Assembly: GCA_022402535.1 (NCBI GenBank) | Contig: JAKRSD010000012.1 | Span: 147,733-211,732 of the forward strand | Reading direction: 5' to 3' | Length of the DNA stretch: 64,000 nucleotides | Origin: Flavobacteriales bacterium | Lineage (GTDB): Bacteria; Bacteroidota; Bacteroidia; CAIKAF01 | Part shown: piece by piece, positions 32,232 through 40,329 of the stretch | Layout: each line of letters opens with the position of its first letter | Position numbering within the stretch: position 1 is the first letter of the stretch | Made by a program: the position numbers and the translations under genes | The notes under the pieces: generated by a model | The model's input: the letters and a program-made list of their open reading frames with translations, nothing else | What the model was told of the DNA's origin: nothing | Database searches by the model: none

Positions 32232-33200
32232 TTATCGATACAAATCCGCCACGCGGATGCATAGTTCGGGATCATCGGTAATAATTCCGTCAACGCCCAT
32301 TTCAATTACTTTCATCATTTCCAAAGAATCGTTTATGGTCCATGGAATCACTTTCATGCCTTTGGCCTGCATTTTTTCTACCATGGGTTTATCCAAAAAG
32401 GTATAATTGGGGCTGAATGAATAAGGAGTAAAACCTAAATCAGCAAATCGGGTTTCCACATCCTCCGCTTTTTCCACCAGTAAAACCAGTGCCACCTGCG
32501 GATCTATCTTATTCATGGCAATCAGTGAGCGGGGATCAAAAGATTGAATGGTAACTCTTTTCTGCAGACCGGCACTGGCAATTACATCATAAACCAGACG
32601 GGCAAATTTATCAGGGGCGGGTGTCATAAAGTTATCCCAATCCGGATGGCTTTTGATTTCAATATTAAAATTCACATCGGGCAGCTGCTTCTCCGCCGAA
32701 TACTCAATAACGGCTTCCAAAACCTCGCTCAACAATGGCTTTACCTGAGCTTTGGGTTTCTGTTTGGGAAAGGTTTTATTCCAACGCATGCCGCAGTCAA
32801 ATTTTATGATTTCGTCGTAGGTCATGTCATACAATCTAATTTTTTCGTCATCGAAAGGCATAAGCCGGTCCCCATTGGAAAATGAGCAGATTTCACTGCT
32901 CATCCAGGGTTCATGCGATAAAACCACCTGATTATCTTTAGAAATGACCACATCCATTTCTAAGGTTGTCATGCCTTTGAAACGCAAAGCGCTGATCATA
33001 CCATGCAAGGTATTTTCGGGAAAATAAGCCCGAGCCCCTCTATGTCCCTGAATATCAAAATCGGGCTTAATTTTAATTTGTGGATTTTGAATAAAATCAT
33101 TCACGGGTTTATGCTCTGAAATTTCATTAGGATGCGGAGCTTTGGGTCCGCATGAAGCGATTAATAATATTGAAAACGCTATATATATCGTATTTTTCAT
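32232..33200 (-). CDS. glycerophosphodiester phosphodiesterase, lipoprotein
   Basis: A 322-residue GDPD-family lipoprotein, which cleaves glycerophosphodiesters to glycerol 3-phosphate and an alcohol. Lipobox IASC puts the lipidated cysteine at residue 15. The catalytic start DIQGHRGARAYFPENT is near 48-63, followed by LEMDVVISKDNQVVLSHEP near 79-97 and NFNIEIKSHP near 184; the barrel ends MGVDGIITDDPEL. HR, ExD and H residues of the metal site are intact. The frame is open upstream to 33302 but that would overlap the OmpA gene and hide the lipobox. It lies 13 nt after the OmpA-family gene. Confidence 0.9.
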   Translation of the reverse strand: MKNTIYIAFSILLIASCGPKAPHPNEISEHKPVNDFIQNPQIKIKPDFDIQGHRGARAYFPENTLHGMISALRFKGMTTLEMDVVISKDNQVVLSHEPWMSSEICSFSNGDRLMPFDDEKIRLYDMTYDEIIKFDCGMRWNKTFPKQKPKAQVKPLLSEVLEAVIEYSAEKQLPDVNFNIEIKSHPDWDNFMTPAPDKFARLVYDVIASAGLQKRVTIQSFDPRSLIAMNKIDPQVALVLLVEKAEDVETRFADLGFTPYSFSPNYTFLDKPMVEKMQAKGMKVIPWTINDSLEMMKVIEMGVDGIITDDPELCIRVADLYR

Positions 33201-33213
33201 CGTGTGATTTATA

Positions 33214-35181
33214 TTATATCTCAGTAACTTTAAATTCGGTCCGGCGATTGTTTGCCCTTCCTTCTGCCGTGTTATTATCATCCACCGGCTGTGTATCGCC
33301 ATATCCTTTAAAGGTTAACCGCGAAGAAGTAATTCCGGCTTTCACCAGATAATTTACCACTGATTTAGCCCGTTCATCCGATAGTTTCATATTCGATTCC
33401 TTGGAGCCTACATTATCGGTATGACCTGATATTTCAATCTTCATGGTCGGATTTTTCTGAAGCAGCTCCACCAGTTTGTCCAATTCTACACGGCTTTCAT
33501 TTTTGAGTTGGGCCGACCCGGTTTCAAAAAAGATATTTTTCAATACCACAGATTGGCCGGTATTTACCGGCGTAAGTTTCACATTTTTACGGTAGGGTTC
33601 TACCCTATCCTTCACTTCCTTCAGTTCAAAATTTTCAGAATGGAAAAGGTATCCGTTTCTGCTTACGTTCAACGCATAATTTCGGTTTACGGGGATGGCC
33701 ACCAAAAATTCACCCGAAATTTTATCGGAAAAAGACTGAATAATTACCTCACCCGATTCCAGATCGATCAACTCAAAACGCGCTTCCAAAGAAGCTGCAG
33801 TATATGCATCGGTTACTCGGCCTTTCATATAAGTAACCGGAACCGGACGCGCATCCTGGTATAATTCAAATTTGTACAGATCAAAATCACCAAACCCTTC
33901 CAAGGCATTGGAAGCATAATAACCCGTTTTCCCGTCGGCACTGATTACCAGACTCCGCTCATCGCCCAAGGTGTTTATGGGATAGCCCAGATTCACGGGT
34001 TTCCCGAATTTACCATCGGTGCCTTTGCGGCTGTAAAAAATGTCGAATCCACCCACTCCAGGATGGAAATCTGACACAAAATAAAGCGTCTGATTATCGG
34101 GGTGAATGAACGGTGAAAACTCATCGCCGGGAGTATTAATATCGGGACCCAGATTTACGGGTCTTGTCCATTTTCCATCCGCCATTTTTTCTGTTTTCCA
34201 TATATCGGCACCGCCTTGTCCGCCCGGCATGGTACTTACAAAATAGAGCGTTTTTCCATCGGAAGCAATGAAAGGCTGACTTTCCCAACTGCGGGTATTA
34301 ACTGGCGCGCCGATATTTTTGGGGTTAATCCACCGGTCGCCCATTTTTTCAGCCACATATATATCGCTGGCTTCACTCATAGCCTCTTTGCGGCCTACGG
34401 CTGCATAAAACAAATAACGGCCATCCGGAGAAATACTCTGTGCTCCTTCATTGCAATCGGTATTTAACGGCGGACCCATATTTTGGGCGGTTTTCCAAGC
34501 CCCGTCTTTTAACTCCGAAAAATAAAAATCTTCCAGCCTTCCATCGGGTGTGGGGCATGAACGGCGGGCTGTGGGCTCTAACCTTGTGAATATGATGAGT
34601 TGCTCATCGGTAGAAACCGTAGGTCCGTATTCCGCATTTTGGGTGTTGATTTCCGGACCCAGATTAATCGGCTTAAACGGTTTCGGATTGGCCATGATAT
34701 CGGCTCCCACGCGGCATCGCATCAATAAATCATTGGCATCTGAAATAAGCCTGGGGTCTTCCAACTGTCTTTTATATAATGATGCATATTCTTCCGCTTT
34801 CTTAAAATTCGCTCTGCCTTTTTCGGCTAAAGCGGAATACAGAGCGCCTTTGTTAGCAAACTTTGGAGATAAGGAATAGGCCTTCATATAACTTTCGGTA
34901 GCCCGGTCCACATCCTTTTTATCATTACGGATATCTCCCATCAGCATGTGGGCTTCCCAAAAATTGGGATCGCGCGAGATGGCTTTCTGCACATTTTTTT
35001 CGGCATTTTTCAAGTCTTTTGCCAGATAAGCCGAAAACCCTTTTCTGAACGAATCCACCGCTTTTTTGTCGGATGAAGAATACTTTCCTCCCGGCTGAGC
35101 CAAAAGGGAAACCGAGCAAAATAAAGCGATTAAGAAAACAGGGATACCAAGCAGTTTATTTGAAATCATGTTATATTTCAT
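33214..35181 (-). CDS. OmpA-family protein with TPR and PD40 repeats
   Basis: A 655-residue outer-membrane-associated protein. After a signal peptide (to about residue 28, LLAQ) there are tetratricopeptide helices (about 35-150), WD40/PD40-type repeats (TRPVNLGPDINTPGDEFSPFIHPDNQTLYFVS and similar, about 190-440), a small beta-sandwich domain, and a C-terminal OmpA peptidoglycan-binding domain with the motif ISGHTDNVGSKESN near 590. This architecture is shared with PorE-type and other gliding or secretion-linked proteins of Bacteroidota, but the specific role is not established. The chosen ATG overlaps the queE stop codon (TAATG); ATG 35169 is an alternative. Confidence 0.85.
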   Translation of the reverse strand: MKYNMISNKLLGIPVFLIALFCSVSLLAQPGGKYSSSDKKAVDSFRKGFSAYLAKDLKNAEKNVQKAISRDPNFWEAHMLMGDIRNDKKDVDRATESYMKAYSLSPKFANKGALYSALAEKGRANFKKAEEYASLYKRQLEDPRLISDANDLLMRCRVGADIMANPKPFKPINLGPEINTQNAEYGPTVSTDEQLIIFTRLEPTARRSCPTPDGRLEDFYFSELKDGAWKTAQNMGPPLNTDCNEGAQSISPDGRYLFYAAVGRKEAMSEASDIYVAEKMGDRWINPKNIGAPVNTRSWESQPFIASDGKTLYFVSTMPGGQGGADIWKTEKMADGKWTRPVNLGPDINTPGDEFSPFIHPDNQTLYFVSDFHPGVGGFDIFYSRKGTDGKFGKPVNLGYPINTLGDERSLVISADGKTGYYASNALEGFGDFDLYKFELYQDARPVPVTYMKGRVTDAYTAASLEARFELIDLESGEVIIQSFSDKISGEFLVAIPVNRNYALNVSRNGYLFHSENFELKEVKDRVEPYRKNVKLTPVNTGQSVVLKNIFFETGSAQLKNESRVELDKLVELLQKNPTMKIEISGHTDNVGSKESNMKLSDERAKSVVNYLVKAGITSSRLTFKGYGDTQPVDDNNTAEGRANNRRTEFKVTEI

Positions 35182-35783
35182 TACGGAATATTTAAAAATT
35201 TGTGGGTTTGAAGCGAAATCCGCCATTGGGGGTTTTTCTTCACAAAATCCACAATTAATTCGCTCATTTCTTTTTCACGGCTCCATTCGGGCTGTAAATA
35301 GAGGCGGCAATCGGGTCTTACCTTTTGGGCCAGCTCTTCGGCCCAGGGAATATCAGATTTGTGGTAAACCACAATTTTTAATTCATCGGCAAGGGCAAAT
35401 GCAGACTCAACCGGTTTTTTGAATTTTTTGGGTGAAAGCACAATCCAATCAAAATTACCGGTAATCGGATGGGCTCCCGAAGTTTCAATCCATACGGCCA
35501 TTCCGGCATTTTTCAGGGCCGTTGTTAATTCTGTTAAATCATACATAGCGGGTTCTCCTCCGGTAATAACCACTGAAGCCGCCCCCGCTTTTTGGGCAAA
35601 ATCTACCATTTCATCCACAGAAACCTTCGGATGTTTATCAGCCTCCCACGAATCCTTCACATCGCACCATACACAGCCCACATCGCAACCGCCTAATCTT
35701 AAAAAATAGGCAGCCGTACCCGAATTGGCACCTTCGCCCTGTACGGTGTAAAAATGTTCCATTAATGGATATTGTGCGCTCAT
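35181..35783 (-). CDS. queE: 7-carboxy-7-deazaguanine synthase QueE
   Basis: A 200-residue radical SAM enzyme of queuosine precursor synthesis, converting carboxy-tetrahydropterin to 7-carboxy-7-deazaguanine. The family start MEHFYTVQGEGANSGTAAYFLRL is present, then the iron-sulfur motif CDVGCVWCD with the cluster cysteines spaced CX3CX2C at about residues 33-40, and VITGGEPAMYDL near 72. The cluster spacing and GGEP motif are intact. The start ATG 35783 fits the family; an upstream in-frame ATG at 35819 would add 12 unrelated residues. Its stop codon overlaps the start of the OmpA-family gene. Confidence 0.93.
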   Translation of the reverse strand: MSAQYPLMEHFYTVQGEGANSGTAAYFLRLGGCDVGCVWCDVKDSWEADKHPKVSVDEMVDFAQKAGAASVVITGGEPAMYDLTELTTALKNAGMAVWIETSGAHPITGNFDWIVLSPKKFKKPVESAFALADELKIVVYHKSDIPWAEELAQKVRPDCRLYLQPEWSREKEMSELIVDFVKKNPQWRISLQTHKFLNIP

Positions 35784-35828
35784 TTGTATCTGCCCATGTT
35801 TTAGGTAACGAAGAAACAAAGGGAATTC

Positions 35829-36716
35829 CTATGCCCCAAATACTTTTTTTAACGAATATCGGATCATTTTGTCCACGTCTGCATCGGCATCTGCGCTGAA
35901 CTCCCCTCGGATACGGTTAGCCACAATAACAGAAACTGAAACGGCTTTATGTCCCAAAACTTTACTCAAGCCGTAAATAGCCGATGTTTCCATCTCAAAA
36001 TTGGTAACGGCTAGTCCGTTCCAATGTACTTTCTGAAAACGTTCCAAAAGATTATCGGTTTGAGGCTGAGCCCTTAAGATACGCCCCTGAGGACCGTAAA
36101 AACCACAGGCCGTAACAGTTATACCTGTAAAAGTTTCAGTAGAAAGTGTATCAAGCAATTCAGCATCCGCTTCACAGGCATAAGGCTTCGCAAACGCGGA
36201 TGGATAATCAGTCTGAGCAATAAAAGCATCCGTCAGGCTTTTTTCATTTTCCGAAGGAGTATGCACATAATAATTCAATAAGCCATCGGTACCCATACCA
36301 TAAGCAGAAATTACGATAGAACCAGCCGGTATATCAGACGAAAGAGAGCCTGAAGTTCCCAATCTCATAATACGCAGTGAGGTGAAATGTTCTTTCAGCT
36401 TTCGGGTTTCAAAATTAATATTTGCAAGGGCATCCAGTTCATTAAGTACAATATCAATATTGTCTGTACCAATACCGCTGCTCAGTACCGTAATTCGTTC
36501 GGAACCGATTGTTCCCGTTATCCATTTAAATTCCCTGTGTTCATTTTTACATTCAACCGTATCAAAGTAGCGGGCTACTTTTTCGGTTCGAGCCGGATCG
36601 CCCACCAATATTACGTTTGTCGCCAGTTCATCAGGACGAATATTCAGATGATAAACCGCCCCACGGGAGTTTATAATTAATTCGGAAGGTTTGAATATTT
36701 CAGTATGCATTCCCAT
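35829..36716 (-). CDS. nucleoside phosphorylase, uridine phosphorylase type
   Basis: A 295-residue protein of the PNP/UDP phosphorylase family, which splits nucleosides with phosphate into base and ribose 1-phosphate. The phosphate-binding segment VILVGDPARTEKVARYFD is at about residues 36-53, LGTSGSLSSDIPAGSIVIS near 117-135, and the ribose-binding FEMETSAIYGLSKVLGH near 240-256. The EMET variant and its neighbourhood fit pyrimidine-type enzymes, but base specificity is uncertain. It is transcribed from a short gap that is divergent from the universal stress protein gene. Confidence 0.87.
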   Translation of the reverse strand: MGMHTEIFKPSELIINSRGAVYHLNIRPDELATNVILVGDPARTEKVARYFDTVECKNEHREFKWITGTIGSERITVLSSGIGTDNIDIVLNELDALANINFETRKLKEHFTSLRIMRLGTSGSLSSDIPAGSIVISAYGMGTDGLLNYYVHTPSENEKSLTDAFIAQTDYPSAFAKPYACEADAELLDTLSTETFTGITVTACGFYGPQGRILRAQPQTDNLLERFQKVHWNGLAVTNFEMETSAIYGLSKVLGHKAVSVSVIVANRIRGEFSADADADVDKMIRYSLKKVFGA

Positions 36717-36726
36717 AGGGTTTTTG

Positions 36727-36734
36727 TAATTTTG
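36727..36734 (+). promoter_or_regulatory. -7 box TAATTTTG upstream of the usp operon
   Basis: TAATTTTG lies 31 nt before the ATG at 36766, in the gap divergent from the nucleoside phosphorylase gene. No -33 TTTG stands at the usual spacing. Confidence 0.4.
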
Positions 36735-36765
36735 CGCTCAAATTTAACAAACTCGTTATATTCTC

Positions 36766-37632
36766 ATGTCTCAACAACCATTAATCATCGTTCCCATAGA
36801 TTGGAGTGAACAATCTATGATTGCTTTAGAACAAGCCTGCAGTGTGGCTAAAACATTAAATCATACTCTGTTACTTTTACATGTAAAAGATGCCCCCGGC
36901 ATTTTCAAAACCGCATCGGCAAAGGCTTTCCATGAAGAAGAAGAAAAAGAAATAACGGAACACTTGAAAAAAACAGCCGATGAATTGGTTCAAAAATGGG
37001 GAATAAACGTAAATTTTGAGGTTAAAACCGGGAAAATTTATGATAAAATCAGCGAAATTGCTGAAGAGAAAGAATCTTCTTTTATCATCATGGGCACTAA
37101 CGGCAGTGTGGGAATCAAAAGATTTATAGGTTCCAATGCCCTTCGCGTGGTAAAGGAAAGTAAAGTGCCGGTTATCACTATTAAAGGGAAAGTGCATTCA
37201 CGCGGATGTAAAACCATTGTACTTCCTTTGGATTTAACCAAAGAAACCCGGGAAAAAGTGGGCAAAGCATTGGATTTTGCCAAATCATTCGGTTCTGAAA
37301 TTTTTGTAGTGTCTGTATTAGAAACCAATGATGAGTTTACATTGAATCATCTTCAGCGTCAGTTGAGTCAGGTACATAGATATATTGAAGATCATGGGAT
37401 TAAGGCCCAATCAGAGCTTATTGAGAAAAACGGAACGGTAGCCAATACCATTGTTGAGTATTCCAATAAGGTAAATGCGGATTTAATCATGATTATGACG
37501 CAGCAGGAGAATGATTTTACGGATCTGTTCATCGGTTCTCAGGCGCAGGCCATTATTAATCATAGTGAGATTCCGGTATTGAGTATTGTCCCAAGACCGA
37601 CCGAATCACACATGTCTTCCATTTTCCAATAA
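36766..37632 (+). CDS. tandem universal stress protein (UspA) domains
   Basis: A 288-residue protein made of two UspA domains. The first starts LIIVPIDWSEQSMIALEQA and has the nucleotide-binding pattern IMGTNGSVGIKRFIGSNALRVV at about residues 107-128 (family G2xG9G(S/T)). The second starts TIVLPLDLTKETREKV near 147 and ends with the weaker MIMTQQENDFTDLFIGSQAQAIINH. At least the first domain should bind ATP. It is the first gene of a three-gene operon with the RPE-CBS fusion 6 nt downstream and DAHP synthase after that. Role is inferred as adenylate-linked regulation. Confidence 0.88.
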   Translation: MSQQPLIIVPIDWSEQSMIALEQACSVAKTLNHTLLLLHVKDAPGIFKTASAKAFHEEEEKEITEHLKKTADELVQKWGINVNFEVKTGKIYDKISEIAEEKESSFIIMGTNGSVGIKRFIGSNALRVVKESKVPVITIKGKVHSRGCKTIVLPLDLTKETREKVGKALDFAKSFGSEIFVVSVLETNDEFTLNHLQRQLSQVHRYIEDHGIKAQSELIEKNGTVANTIVEYSNKVNADLIMIMTQQENDFTDLFIGSQAQAIINHSEIPVLSIVPRPTESHMSSIFQ

Positions 37633-37638
37633 GGGCAG

Positions 37639-38646
37639 ATGAAAATATCTGCTTCGGTATACTCCCAAAAAGAAAAAAATCTTCCTGAGCTTATTCCTAT
37701 GTTGGATGCTTATCAGGTGGATTCTTTTCATATTGATTGCAATAACAATCCGGGAGTATTTGAAGATATAAAACAGATACGCTCACTCAGCAAAACCCCT
37801 ATAGATCTTCACATCATTTCAGATGATCCGCAGCCCTTTATAAACAAGGCGGCTGAAATGGAAATAGAATATGTGCAGGTTCAGTTGGAAAATGCGGTTC
37901 AGCCGTTTCAATTTCCCAAAGAAAGTAAATGCCGGTTTGGAATTTCAATCATCTCTGAAACACCGGTAGAAGCTTTTACGCCCTTTGCCGACTCCGCCTT
38001 TTTTGTGCTGTTTATGACCACTACTCCCGGCCAAAGCGGAGGGGTTTTTAATAAAGAGAACTTTCGTCGCATACGGAAATTTGCAAGCCTGTTTCCGGGT
38101 AAAAGAATCCATGTGGATGGTGGTGTAAATGGCGAAGTATCTTTCATCTTGAGGCTATTGGGCGCCGATTCTGTGGTATCAGGTTCATTTTTGGTGAATC
38201 ATCAATTTCCGGGGGCTGCCATGTTAGATCTGCTCCATCGTGAAGTGAATTCATCCTATAAAATTGCAGACTTCATGCACGACGGCCCTGAAATGCCCGT
38301 AATGCCTGAAAAAAACTGTACTTTCTTAGACTCTGTAGCCGCCATTGAAAAATATAAAAACGGATTTGTTTTTTACACCGACGAGAACGGCAGATTAACA
38401 GGAATCAGCAGTAATGCCGATATACGCAAGGCAGTGCTGAAACATCCGCTCAAATTGAACGATGTGCCGCCTCATGATTTCATCAACAGAAATCCGCTCA
38501 CAGTAAATCAAAACCTAAACATTACGGAGCTCCTGAGATTGATTAAAAAACAAACGTTCATTGTTAATTTTTTACCTGTGGTGGACGATGAATTTCGTTT
38601 AACAGGTTACCTTACATTCAATTCACTAATCCGGGGAGAATCATGA
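37639..38646 (+). CDS. ribulose-phosphate 3-epimerase-like barrel fused to KdsD-type CBS pair
   Basis: A 335-residue fusion. Residues 1-205 resemble ribulose-phosphate 3-epimerase: SFHIDCNNN near 29 (HxD of the metal site), IDLHIISDDPQPF near 55, a PGQSGG loop near 134 in place of PGFGGQ, HVDGGVN near 155, and a phosphate-binding ADSVVSGSFL near 175. All four metal-ligand positions (H, D, H, D) are kept. Residues about 208-335 are two CBS domains that closely follow the tail of arabinose-5-phosphate isomerase KdsD (ADFMHDGPEMPVM, ADIRKAV, LPVVDDEFRLTGYLTFNSLIRG). CBS pairs usually sense adenine nucleotides. The stop codon overlaps the DAHP synthase start by 4 nt. Catalysis is inferred. Confidence 0.72.
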   Translation: MKISASVYSQKEKNLPELIPMLDAYQVDSFHIDCNNNPGVFEDIKQIRSLSKTPIDLHIISDDPQPFINKAAEMEIEYVQVQLENAVQPFQFPKESKCRFGISIISETPVEAFTPFADSAFFVLFMTTTPGQSGGVFNKENFRRIRKFASLFPGKRIHVDGGVNGEVSFILRLLGADSVVSGSFLVNHQFPGAAMLDLLHREVNSSYKIADFMHDGPEMPVMPEKNCTFLDSVAAIEKYKNGFVFYTDENGRLTGISSNADIRKAVLKHPLKLNDVPPHDFINRNPLTVNQNLNITELLRLIKKQTFIVNFLPVVDDEFRLTGYLTFNSLIRGES

Positions 38647-39641
38647 TTATTCATTTAAAAAATTCCGTTTCCGAAGAAACTGCAAAAGAACTGGGCATTC
38701 TTCATAAATCTATTTTACTCAAAGAAAACAATACCCACATCCTGATAACCGCGGGCAGTGTGAAAAACTTACCTCAAGGATTGGAAGACCTCACAGAGTC
38801 TTTTTATGTAACCGATTCAGATATTCAACTTGCCTCAAGAAATTACCGAAAAGAAACCCGTGAGGTTAAACTGGGTTCCGTTACCATTGGCGGAAATTCA
38901 GGAAACACGGTGATGATCAGCGGTCCATGTTCTGTTGAATCTGAAGAACAGATAACCCTGGCTGCCGAATTGTGTGTGAAACTGGGTGTAAAAATTTTAC
39001 GGGCCGGATGCTACAAACCGCGCACATCCCCCTATTCATTTCAGGGCTTAGGGCTCGAAGGACTGAAGTTACTGGCAAAAATGCGCGAAAAGTATGGACT
39101 GGCAGTAATCACCGAAGTGAAGGACGCTTCGCATATTGAAGAAATTATCGAATACAGTGACATCATTCAAATCGGTGCGAAGGCAATGTATGACCATGGT
39201 ATTCTAAACCGTTGCGGTAAAACCCAAAAACCGGTACTAATCAAGCGAGGATTTGGCTCTACCCTTCAGGAGTTTGTGCAATCGGCAGAGTTTGTGCTTT
39301 CGGGCGGAAACCCTAACGTAATTTTATGCGAGAGAGGCATCCGTACCTTTGAAACCAAAACCCGCTTTACATTGGATTTATGCGGAGTTGCCTACCTGAA
39401 AGAATATACCAATCTGCCCGTGGTTCTTGACCCAAGTCATGCCATGGGATATGCCTATGGGGTTCCGGATCTTACCAGGGCCTGTATGGCAATGGGTGTG
39501 GATGGACTGCTTATCGAAACACACCCGACTCCCAAATCAGCCTTATCTGATGCATCGCAACAACTGGATTTTAACGAATTTACAGAGTTGTACAATTCAT
39601 TAAAACCACTGGCTACAGCCCTGAACAGAAATCTGGTATAA
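38643..39641 (+). CDS. 3-deoxy-7-phosphoheptulonate (DAHP) synthase, type I-beta
   Basis: A 332-residue DAHP synthase that joins phosphoenolpyruvate and erythrose 4-phosphate, the first step of the shikimate pathway. Residues 1-70 form the ferredoxin-like regulatory domain seen in the Thermotoga enzyme; the barrel has SGPCSVESEEQ near 99, YKPRTSPYSFQGLG near 123-136, LIKRGFGSTLQEF near 200, CERGIRTFET near 228 and LDPSHAMG near 262. Metal and PEP residues are intact. It overlaps the RPE-CBS fusion gene by 4 nt, so the two are probably translated together. Feedback regulation through the N-terminal domain is expected from the family. Confidence 0.93.
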   Translation: MIIHLKNSVSEETAKELGILHKSILLKENNTHILITAGSVKNLPQGLEDLTESFYVTDSDIQLASRNYRKETREVKLGSVTIGGNSGNTVMISGPCSVESEEQITLAAELCVKLGVKILRAGCYKPRTSPYSFQGLGLEGLKLLAKMREKYGLAVITEVKDASHIEEIIEYSDIIQIGAKAMYDHGILNRCGKTQKPVLIKRGFGSTLQEFVQSAEFVLSGGNPNVILCERGIRTFETKTRFTLDLCGVAYLKEYTNLPVVLDPSHAMGYAYGVPDLTRACMAMGVDGLLIETHPTPKSALSDASQQLDFNEFTELYNSLKPLATALNRNLV

Positions 39642-39646
39642 AAAAA

Positions 39647-39668
39647 ATCCCCGCTTTCCGGCGGGGAT
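39647..39668 (+). terminator. hairpin after DAHP synthase gene
   Basis: ATCCCCGC and GCGGGGAT form a perfect 8-bp stem directly after the stop codon. A run of A precedes it but no T-run follows, so plus-strand termination is uncertain. The remaining gap to 39888 contains only a direct repeat (GGGATAGAGG twice, 39664-39686). Confidence 0.5.
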
Positions 39669-39888
39669 AGAGGTTTGGGATAGAGGATGGTCAACATTCA
39701 ACCTGATTTTAGGGACTTCCGTTTGGGGGCTGACGGAGAGGTTTGTGTTTTGATTGATACAAATGTCGGCCGGTAACTTCGCCGCCACAACAGGAAAAAC
39801 CCTGTAATTAAAAAATCACACGTATATGACTAAAATCATGGGCTGTGTTTAATGGCATTCGGATATTTGTTGTATAAATTTCTGGATT

Positions 39889-40290
39889 ATGGAAACCCCA
39901 ATGCTTGCAGCCCTTGTAATTACAATCTTAGGTCTAATCAACACCCTTTATCTGAGTTATCATGCTATAAATGGCACAGCAGTGTATTGCCTCTTTTTCC
40001 CCGATGAATGGTGTAAAAAAGTACAAATCAGCCAATACAGCAAAACCATGGGAATCAAAAACCCTTATTTAGGGCTGGGCATGCTTTTGGCAATTCTAAC
40101 TCTGTTGTTGCTGGCCAATCAAAACATTATTCCCCTCTGGCCCGCCATGGCGTTAATCAGTTTTGGCTTTTTATTTTCTATGTATTTTCTTTACATTCAA
40201 GCCTTTGTTATTAAAGCATTCTGCACTTGGTGCGTAGTTTCGGCGATGGTATTTGCAGGATTATTTATCACTCAATTTTTCTTAATCTGA
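39889..40290 (+). CDS. VKOR-like membrane oxidoreductase (vitamin K epoxide reductase family)
   Basis: A 133-residue protein with four hydrophobic segments that fits the VKOR fold. The loop between segments one and two carries a cysteine pair (YCLFFPDEWCKKVQISQYSK, cysteines near residues 34 and 42), followed by KNPYLGLGML, and the active-site CxxC is in FCTWCVVSA near 108-111 at the start of the last segment. Bacterial VKORs reoxidise thiol oxidases such as DsbA with quinone, driving disulfide formation in the periplasm. No fused thioredoxin domain and no adjacent DsbA-like gene are seen. A near-consensus box GATATTTG lies about 20 nt upstream. Confidence 0.8.
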   Translation: METPMLAALVITILGLINTLYLSYHAINGTAVYCLFFPDEWCKKVQISQYSKTMGIKNPYLGLGMLLAILTLLLLANQNIIPLWPAMALISFGFLFSMYFLYIQAFVIKAFCTWCVVSAMVFAGLFITQFFLI

Positions 40291-40329
40291 TATTAAAACA
40301 ATTTGCATAACATCAGTTATTTATTCGAA

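Noticed and set aside
39687..39776. 29-codon frame in the gap after DAHP synthase
   Set aside because: It is very short, with no promoter box or start context, and follows a simple direct repeat (GGGATAGAGG twice); chance is the simplest explanation.
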